From: Thinopyrum elongatum
Taxonomy: Eukaryota > Streptophyta > Magnoliopsida > Poales > Poaceae
Length of the DNA: 64,000 nucleotides
NCBI GenBank assembly: GCA_011799875.1
Contig: CM022303.1
Location: forward strand, 276,840,904-276,904,903
Direction: 5' to 3'
The notes beneath the pieces were generated by a model, which did no database searches, had not been told where the DNA came from, and saw only the letters and a program-made list of their open reading frames with translations. Within the stretch, counting starts at the first letter, position 1. Every line of letters begins with the position of its first letter. The position numbers were made by a program, and so were the translations under genes. Below are positions 56,301 through 64,000 of the stretch, piece after piece.

Positions 56301-57562
56301 TACCTACGTGACCGGAGCGATGGCGTGCATCGACCTGGGGAAAGCAGCGTCGATGGGGTGGCCGGAACAGTGACTACAGCGAGCAATGGCGGCAGACCAA
56401 AAACGGCGAGCTCGGGGTCGAGTCTAGCGACTCACCCGGGATGAAAAGAAACACGCGCGCGCTGCCTGGGGTTCCCAGAAGCACTGCGGAGGCCTTCGCG
56501 CGGCGCGGGGTGAATGAGGGCGACGGCTGCGAGTGCTACAGCGGAAGCAGGGGCTCGGCCATGGCAACGGCTAGCAACGGCGCAAATGAGAGCAACCCAG
56601 AGGGGAGGGAGGATGTGGAGCTCACCGTGGGGATGCAAGGTGGTCCGGTGAGAGCTTAGTAGCGCAGGCTCGAGGCAGATCGGCGCGGGGCAGTGGAGTT
56701 GGCCGGCGGAGGGGAGCGAGTCGATCCGGTGGCTGCGGTGCTCACCGGCTCCAACGACTTGGCGTAGGCGACGAAGATGACCATGACGGTCCTTCCGGAC
56801 AGCTTGGAGCGGCGAGTGATGCCCGGGGCCACGGCAATGGCGAACTGCGGCGACGGCGGCGTTCGGACAGAGAGAGAGAGAGACGAGCGAGCTCGCGTGG
56901 GAGAAAGTAGAGGAGGGAGGAGTGAATGTGTGGAGGCCAGGGGAGATGGATGGCCTCGGCCTTATCTTCTCGGGGCTGCCTGCCCGTCGGCGTGTCGAGC
57001 TGCGGGCGGTGGAGGCGCGGCGACCACGGGGACGACGACACCAAGATGGGGATTAGGTAAGGTGGGCTGGGCTGGTTCGGCCCAGCAGTCAGGTAAGTGG
57101 CTACGGCCCTTTTCTATTTCTCTATTTTTTTATTTGATTAACAGAGAGGAGTAACAGAATATTTGGGCACACTATTCACCTTGGGAAAATATGGAAAGTG
57201 TCCCATTAATTCACTAGTGAGTTTAGACAGTGCCACAAATATTTTGGAGGCAATTGGAATAGTTTTAATATTTTTTTTGAAATTGAATGAGGTGAGTTAA
57301 ATGCTGCTGGAGTACTGTTGTAAATGTCCAGGGGCATTTTTGGAGTTTATATGAAGTTGGTTTCAATTTTATAAATGCCTTGGGAATATTTGCAACATCA
57401 TGAACAATTTTGTTCGGTTGATTGAAGAAATAAATATTTGAGTTGCAATTTGAATTTTGATTTGAAGTTAAATTATTTTCTAATACAATTTTGTTAGAAT
57501 GATCATGATGACATGGCAGGTTAAGAAGCTTAACCAGAGTGGAGTAACCTGGGGATGTTACA
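53373..57562 (-). mobile_element. Element L 5' LTR
   Basis: 4190 bp, colinear with 46032-50203. It has a longer GA microsatellite (about 53592-53611) and an extra CGACGCTGGAA-type block near 56200. Followed on the sense strand by the primer site. Confidence 0.9.
53690..55478 (-). CDS. Same two-exon frame in element L 5' LTR
   Basis: Exon A 55478-55377 and exon B 53790-53690, with the same lengths (102 and 101 bases), phases and splice contexts as the 3' LTR copy. A few residue changes occur, for example EEPFDDQE against EELFDDQE. The acceptor of exon B is again CCACCAG. Confidence 0.4.
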
Positions 57563-57567
57563 CACTC

Positions 57568-58391
57568 ACACTGAGTGTTGGATTGAGCTGAAATTTTGTG
57601 TAGAGGAGGCATTTGGGCACATGAACATACTGTAAAAATTTCATACCATTTGGATACACCAAAATGGTACTTCCTTCACAGTGGTCCTCTCTGGACAGAA
57701 TTTTGAGAAAATTATAGAAAAATAATGGCTTGATGAAATGAGTCCAAATTTGGTGGAGAGATATTATATGGGTAGGAGCATGTACTGGTAAATTTTCAGC
57801 AATAATGAAACCATATAAAATATAGTTGCTTCACAACCTGAAAATCTAACCAGAAACCAAGATTTGAAGGTGTGCTCACATAGATAATGTAATTGAGCTG
57901 AACTTTGGTGGAGAGTCATGATTTGGGTATATTAAGGAGCTTGCAAAATTTCAACTCATTTTGATATTCCTAGATAGTACTTCCTTCACCAAGGCTTCCA
58001 TCTGACAGAAACTTTGGAAATTTGCTGAGGAAGATTCACTATGCAAATTGAGTTGAATTTTGATATGAGACAATGCTATGGATAGGAAAGAGTGCCCAAA
58101 AAGTTTGGAGGCAACCTAGCAAAGATAAATAGCACTTCCTTTTCAAAAGGCCACTTAGGGCAGAATAGGAAAAGGAATACTTGTGAATTATTTTTGAACT
58201 AGGCAAGGAATAATTTTGACATATCTTTGAATGATATGTCCCAAAGGATTTATGAGAATTTTGTGGGAGTCAATGGCAAAGCAGAAAGGTAGGTTGCTTC
58301 ACAACCTAGGGCAAACTGGGTTATTCCTTTAATAGAAAATGGAATATTCCCAATAAAAAGAATATATATTTTTGACTATGTACTGCAAGGG
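57568..58391 (-). mobile_element. Element X, right part (U3), with degenerate repeats
   Basis: Continues X beyond element L. Related phrases recur: ACTTCCTTCACAGTGG (57671), ACTTCCTTCACCAAGG (57979), ACTTCCTTTTCAAAAGG (58132); TTGCTTCACAACCT also occurs twice here and in the variant TTGCTTTACAACT near 45980. This fits old tandem repeats in U3. X is interrupted near 58391 by the LINE before its sense 5' end is reached. Confidence 0.5.
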
Positions 58392-58761
58392 AAAAGCCTC
58401 ATAGTTCTTTTATTGAAAAAAGATAAATAACAAAGAGTCCTGTGCAAGTCAAGCTATACAACAGAAGAGGGGAAGGAAACTTACAACACATAAGGAGAAC
58501 AAACATGACTAACTAGGGTAAGTTAGAAATCCAACCCAAGAGACTATCCTTATATTTACATTTGATCCTATGTGTGAGTAGGGTCATATCATGGATGAAG
58601 TTGTGCCTCCAAGACCTAAAAAGTGGTCGTTCATTCCTAAAAACCTTTCCATTCCTGAGTATCTATATATTCCAGGCAACTGAGAACACCACTTCAGTGA
58701 AAAAGTCATTTCCACAATCCTTCCTAGCCTTCACTGCCATCTGATAAGTGGTCATTCCAGG
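58392..58761 (-). other. LINE 3' untranslated region
   Basis: 370 bp after the ORF2 stop, with AATAAAAG near the end (complement of about 58409-58416), a possible polyadenylation signal. No poly(A) tail is obvious. Confidence 0.5.
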
Positions 58762-61700
58762 TTATGGGTCCCAATTTATCTGCAAATAATTCCACACTCT
58801 TTGGCTGAAGTTGCATGAGAAGAATAAACGGATGACATCCTCATGGACCAGATAATGACATAACACACATGAATGCTCTTCAACATGCCAGTGCCTTCTC
58901 TGAAGTATGTCTCTGGTATTTAGACGGTCTCTCAGCAATAACCATCGAAACATTTTAATCTTAAGGGTGCAGGAACATTTCCAAATCCATTGGAAAATGG
59001 GATCAACAACAATATCCTGATGCACATGTGTGTAGAAAGATTTAGGTCTGAAGCATCCCTTGTTGAAAGGCCAGATCCAGGTATCATGCTCCTCAGAGCA
59101 GACATACCCTTCCATCATATGTTGCAAACTAGCCAACTCCTGAAAAGCTTGGGCAGACAAAGGTAGCTGCAAGCCAGAGAGCAGCTCCTAGGACAGGACT
59201 TGAGAAACTGATAACTGTCCATCAGCAACAAAGGAGAAAAGCCTGGGAAATTTCTGATTGATGGAAGAACCATTAAGCTCAGCAATCCAGCTGTCAGTCC
59301 AAAACATTATAGACCTTCCATCTCCCAGCTTTGGAACGGCCAGTTGACAGTATTTGTGAGCAAGTTCAAAGACATCACGACACCAAAAGGAGCCACATAG
59401 CGTAGTAGTGTGTGGGACAGATCCGTGATAATAAGAATCCCAGATGAGACCAACCCAAGGAATAACATGGTGGTTGTAGAATTTGTGCAAAAATTTCATA
59501 AGCAGAGCCTCATTTTGCACTCTCAGATTAATAACACCAAGACCTCCTTTGTTTTTAGGAAAACATACCAAATCCCAAGCAGCAAGAGATTGCCTGGGTG
59601 TTTCAGAATTCCCTCTCCAAAGACATTGCCTCTGAATGCGTTCAATTTGCTTTAGTATACCAGGAGGAATTACAAGAGTGCATAGGAAATACATGGGCAT
59701 TGAAGTTAGCACAGACTGAAGCAGTTGGAGCCTACTGCCTTGATTCAGAAAACAAGAAGTGGCAGAGAGCCTTCTCTCAATTCTATGCACTAAAGTCATG
59801 AGATCCTGAATTGAAGGCCTTGTAGTTCCCATTGGTAAACCCAAATATGTGAAAGGCATGACCCTCAACTTGCAACCCAGGATAGAAGCTAATCTGGTGG
59901 CCTCATCGTGTGATATGTTCATAGGCACCATTAAATATTTTGCAAAGTTCACTGACAACCCAGTTAAGGCAGCAAAAACTTCAAGCATATCTTTGAGAGC
60001 CAGGAGCTGATGATCTAAAGCAGGTAAAACAATGAAAGTGTCATCAGCATATTGTACTATGGGATAGTCCTGATTGTGAGTTAGGATTGGAAGTGTCAAA
60101 ATTCCTCTTGAGCACATGTCATAGACCACAGACTGCAGAAGATCAACAGCAAGCACAAACAGCAGAGGTGACATAGGATCACCTTGCCTAAGACCTCTCT
60201 TACATTTAAAATGATGTCCAGGTACACCATTGAGTAACACAGAGGATGAACCAGATGACAGAAAACTATGCATCCACAAGATCCACTTATCATTGAAACA
60301 TTTGTATTTTAGAATCCTAAGAATGGCATCATGCTCAATAGTATCAAAAGCCTTTGTGAAATCCAATTTCAAAAGCACAATGGGTCTTTTAGAGGCCTGA
60401 CATTGATGTATATACTCAAAACACCAGCCCAGACAGTCTTGTATGGATCTAGACTTTAAAAAACCATACTGATTTTTATGAATGCAAGATAGAATAACTT
60501 TCTGCAGTCTATTGGCTAGGAGCTTTGTAAGAAACTTCAAGCAATAGTTGGTAAGTGATATTGGTCTATAATCATTCAATCCCTCATGAGTGAGCTTTTT
60601 TGGAATGAGAGTTATGAGAGAGCTATTAATACATTCAAGATCAAGCTTCCATTCAGAAAACTCCTTGACCAGTTGCATGAAATCCTCTTTAATTATAGAC
60701 CAACACTTCTTTAGGAAAAGGCCAGTAAAGCCATCAGGCCCAGGAGTTCTGTCTGGTGGCATTTCCTTAATGACAGTATCAATTTCCTCCACAGAAAAAG
60801 GCCTAGTTAACTCATCAAGGCCCTCAACTTTTTTAATAATATTTGGCATGTCAAAGCCCATATGAGTGTCATTAGCACAACCCATCCTCTGTTTAAATTC
60901 CTGCAAAAAAAGCCCAGCAATTGTTGCATGATCAGACACCACCTGCCCATCTTCAGAGGTAATGCTGGAAACAGTGTTAGACCTATAGCACTCAGTAGCC
61001 ATAGCATGGAATTTTTTTGTATTTTCCTCCCCCACTTTGATGCATCTGATTGTGCATCTCTGCTTCCAATATATAAACTGCAACCTAAGAATATCCTCCA
61101 GGTGAAGTTTTACAATCCTTCTGAAATTTGCCTCAGGCATAGATAGAGGCCTATGCTCTTCCAATCCATCCAGGCAAAGAATCACTTTGGTGCAGTCAGA
61201 GATCAGAGATTTAACCTTAGAGAGGTTAATGTGCCATTGTTTGAGAGCATGCCTGAGAGCTTTGAATTTTGCAGAGATTGCAGCTGCAGAAGATCTCCTA
61301 TATATTGGTTTGCTCCAAGTTTCTCTGACACATTCAAGAAAACCAGGTAAGTTAGCCCAATAATTTTCAAAACGAAAGATCTTGGCCTTAGGGATGGTAG
61401 TTTTGATTTGTACAACACAAGGAACATGATCAGAAGTTGTCCTGGCTAAGGGTAAAACCATAGTGTTAGGGTAAGAGCAGGTCCAAGATGCAGTTGTAAA
61501 GAACCAATCAATCTGCTCGAGGAGGGGCGCATTTTGCATATTTGACCATGTATATCTTCTGCCCTTGAGAGGAAGTTCAATTAAGCCAACATGCCCAATA
61601 ACTTCATTAAAAAGAAACATATCATTCACATTTCCACCAGGTTTATTCCTATTTTCCATAGAGTGCAAAAAGTTGAAATATCCCAACAAAAGCTAGTTAG

Positions 61701-62127
61701 CATCAACAGGAATAACTAGGTCATGCAACCAGTTTACAAAATCTTCCCGTGCTGGGTTTTGACAAGGCCCATAAACTGTGACCAGCGTCCAAGTGTCAGA
61801 GTTGTGATTGGACTTAAATTCCACAACAATACCATATAGCTAGCAGACTAAATAAGCTTGCCAGTAAAAATAGCAGAATTCCACAACATAATCATTCCAC
61901 TAGATGCTCCAGATGATGGCACATAAATAAAATAATCAAAATGTCTTGGACAGAATTTATGAATAAAACATTGATCAATGATCTCACATTTAGTTTCTTG
62001 CAAACAAAACAACCGAACAAGCACTTTCATCAATTTTTTGATGAACTGCACGCTGTCGTTCTTCAGAATTCAGGCCACGAACGTTCCAACATAGAACTTC
62101 CCAGTCTCTAAAGTTGTACTGATTCAT
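58762..62127 (-). pseudogene. LINE ORF2: endonuclease, reverse transcriptase, zinc-binding C-terminus
   Basis: The ATG at 62127 opens MNQYNFRDWEVLCWNVRGLN, the usual endonuclease start. Frameshifts near 62010 and 61850 bracket the LQETK block. A TAG near 61693 precedes LLLGYFNF, where the conserved GDFN Asp is Tyr. SDH (TTSDHVPCVV) is kept. RT spans about 61100-59900 with MPPDRTPGPDGFTGLFLKKC, LLKLDFTKAFDTIEH, KRGLRQGDPMSPLLF and the catalytic QYADDTFIVL. A TAG near 59185 separates the zf-RVT end (KMFRWLLLRDRLNTRDILQ, CVLCH). About 1122 codons, near the family size. Target priming would fail from the endonuclease lesion and stops. Confidence 0.85.
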
Positions 62128-62282
62128 TACAAACCAAAATAACGCAACAGCAAAAGACTACAATGTAATGGCAGATCCAGTTCAACCTTACAACAGCATA
62201 AAAGTTCAGACAAGACATAGAACAAATCCTAAGATAAATGGTTTTCACAAGGGTTAACCATAAACCCCAGCAAGGCAATAAT

Positions 62283-63989
62283 TTAACTATCATTGGAACT
62301 GGAAGAAGCAGGCGTAGACTTGCATGAAGTAGCATTAAGCTTCTCCTTGGTCAACTTCTCAGGGGCAAAGCCAAGATGTCCACCCACACGTTGGATCACA
62401 TCAATGGGAGTAGGGGGTGGAACAGTAGCATGGGCTTCATCAGGTTGGTCCATGTGTGTTGGCTGATCGTTGGGCTGTACCTTGTGCTTCTTAGTGGGCT
62501 TTGCTGAGAGTTTCTTCAAGGAAGCAGGCCTGGCCGAGGAGGAGTGCTTGAAACCATCTCGTAGCGCAGAGAGGCGGGCACTGCGCCTCACCTCAAAGTC
62601 AACAATCACAGTCTTTGTTTTGCGAGCACAAGCTGGTTGTTTGGTCAGAGCAGCAGTGAAACTGAATGCATTCATCTCCGCATCAGACAGAACAGCATCA
62701 TCCATACGACAGTCCTCAATAGCAGAGTCAAAACAAAGAGCACGAGCAACTGGAGGCTTTCTCAGAACAATAATAGACTTACGGGTAGGAGAGGGGCGAT
62801 GAACCAGCTTGTTTCCCATAGCAGAGTATGAGAAAGTAACTTCCCAAGATCTTTTAGAGAGAATAACCGGCTTGAAAGGGCTTGAAAATTGAACTCCCCT
62901 AGGAATTTGCATGATCTCAAAGATGGGCAACATGCGTTCAAAACACCTAGCCCACTACATAACTGGAGGAAGTTCAGGTCCAAAGACAGTCAGGACCTGA
63001 CCAATGATGACCGGAGGTTGTATGAGTGGTGGTTGATAAACAGCAATAGCACCCTGTTGGTCAAGAACTGGCCCTTCTTTAGAATTTTCAGCAGGTCCAG
63101 AGTTCTGCATAACCACAGATTCTTGAGAAGCAGGATGTATGTCATCGTCCTCAAAGACTTCCTCGATGATGACATTATCATGTTGATTACCATGGTGCTG
63201 ATCACCATGATGAGCAGCAGGAGCATCATTCCATCCCAACTCAGGAAACTCTGGCATAACAAAGTTTATGTCGTCAAAATGAAGATTGCCAGGAAGTGGG
63301 TGCGGGTTGCCATTCAAAGGCATCGGATCCTCATCAGCAGGTAAAATATCAGCAAACTCAGCCGACAAAACATAAACCAGAGCAGTCCAGGAGATACGAG
63401 TAGCACCAAAATCAGCATATTCACGGTACATAACATCTCGAGGCACTTGCTGAGGGCATGGGAAAGAAACATAAACCAACGTCCTAACCATCCTGGGATC
63501 ATCCTGATGCCATAGGTGAAACATACCAAAAGTGCTAACTGCATCAGAGATATGTTGAGTGGTACGGTAGTCCAAAGGTATCCCCAGCATCATAATCCAA
63601 CCACGACGGAAACCTTGAGTTGCTCTATGATTAATGCCTTGATCATGTGGTCTAAACCGAACAAAGTGCCCATTACAGAGATCATGAGGAGAATGATTCA
63701 TAATAGCATGCCTAGATGCAGGAGTACGAAACTCAAACAGGCCAACACCCTTAATCTATTGCTGATCACTAAGCACGTCACGATGAAGCTGTGTCATCAC
63801 AAAATCACTAACCAGTTGACGGAAGTGGTGGATCTGTCTAGGAGGCAGTGGAGGCTCAACAATGCTGATTGCATACTGCTCATGTCGATGGTCCGGAGCA
63901 ATAAAAGGAGAGAAGAAGGTCCATGGCAGCCTAGTTGGACCGCCGTCGATGATCTCAAACCCCGGCGGAACGAACTCCAGAGGATCCAA
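62283..63989 (-). pseudogene. LINE ORF1
   Basis: RNA-binding partner of LINE retrotransposition. One frame runs about 569 codons from MDPLEFVPPGFEIIDGG (63989) to the stop at 62283, with in-frame TAGs near 63756 and 62955 (the first fits CAG to TAG). Middle part (FRRGWIMMLGIPLDYRTTQH, FGMFHLWHQDDPRMVRTLVY, VPRDVMYREYADFGATRISW) resembles the ORF1 domain of plant L1 elements (DUF4283-like). The tail is Lys/Ser/Pro-rich and basic. I see no CCHC knuckle. The two stops make it non-functional as it stands. The start may be further upstream, close to the window edge. Confidence 0.7.
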
Positions 63990-64000
63990 GGCAAATTTCG

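Larger units (their letters stand above)
46032..57562 (-). mobile_element. Element L: LARD-like element with 4.2-kb LTRs and no pol
   Basis: The 5' LTR is 53373-57562 and the 3' LTR 46032-50203, reading on the minus strand. The internal region is only 3169 bp and carries no gag, protease, RT or integrase. Primer site, post-primer leader, hairpin, polypurine tract and LTR ends match element C closely. L thus fits a large retrotransposon derivative moved in trans by a C-type chromovirus. The LTRs are very similar (three differences in the first 75 bases; most of the rest agrees), so insertion is not very old. Confidence 0.9.
58392..64000 (-). mobile_element. L1-type LINE, 3' part to window end
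   Basis: Reads from beyond 64000 leftwards: ORF1, 157-bp gap, ORF2 (endonuclease, RT, zinc-binding end), 3' UTR. No LTRs. The left edge near 58391/58392 is inferred from where element X sequence stops; no poly-T run marks it, so it may be shifted by tens of bases. The 5' end and target duplication are outside the window. Order and domains are those of plant L1 elements. Confidence 0.8.

Noticed and set aside
58392..58440. Poly(A)/poly(T) boundary of the LINE
   Set aside because: I looked for a T-run on the + strand at the LINE 3' edge and found only AT-rich sequence, so the boundary is given as approximate.
1..64000. Host protein-coding gene or endogenous pararetrovirus
   Set aside because: All recognisable domains are gag, PR, RT, RNase H, integrase, chromodomain or LINE proteins in retrotransposon order. 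No movement protein, coat domain of pararetroviruses or multi-exon host gene was seen.

Overview
The window is intergenic DNA of a large grass genome. It is almost certainly Triticeae (wheat, Aegilops, barley or rye type), because a BARE-1/Angela-type copia LTR, leader and gag-pol are recognisable and nested LTR retrotransposons fill nearly every base. I find no host gene, tRNA, rRNA or CRISPR array. All protein-coding content belongs to transposable elements, and every pol-type reading frame carries stops or frameshifts.

Layout, left to right. (A) 1-3423, + strand: a gag-only Ty3-type element with a diverged 659-bp tandem duplication around its polypurine tract and one 3' LTR, inserted in the gag of the next element. 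(B) 3424-15688, - strand: a Tat-type Ty3 element (two RNase H domains) rearranged into LTR - pol - LTR - LTR - LTR - PBS/gag, with the PBS and gag missing next to pol. (Angela) 15689-18411 and 40891-42770, + strand: the LTR lacks its 5' end and the gag is split by the next element. (H) 18412-40890, - strand, target duplication CTGCA: a non-autonomous LTR element with an acidic ORF and PPT-like motifs iterated at a 741-bp period. (C) 20754-36053, + strand, inside H, target duplication CATGG: a chromodomain Ty3 element with about 4-kb LTRs. (S) 25830-28189: a solo LTR inside C's gag, with seven copies of a 10-bp palindrome just upstream of its TATA box. (X) 42771-46031 and 57568 to about 58391, - strand: a large Ty3-like LTR inserted in Angela's integrase. 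(L) 46032-57562, - strand, inside X, target duplication CACTC: a LARD-like element with 4.2-kb LTRs and no pol. (LINE) about 58392 to the window end, - strand: an L1-type element with ORF1, endonuclease/RT and zinc-binding C-terminus.

How the parts relate. L and C share LTR ends, a methionine-tRNA-type primer site, roughly 200 bp of leader after it, a hairpin/polypurine-tract module and large parts of the LTR. L therefore looks like a parasite of C-type machinery. Both families also carry a putative two-exon reading frame inside the LTR, with conserved splice phases, in-frame indels and a shared acidic/tyrosine-rich C-terminus. This is the most unusual signal in the window. Most premature stops fit C-to-T (or G-to-A) changes, as expected in methylated DNA.

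Relative order of events from nesting: Angela first; then B, H and X into Angela; then A into B, C into H, L into X; S into C. Angela's missing LTR start, B's left half, A's 5' LTR, the rest of X and the LINE 5' end lie outside the window.
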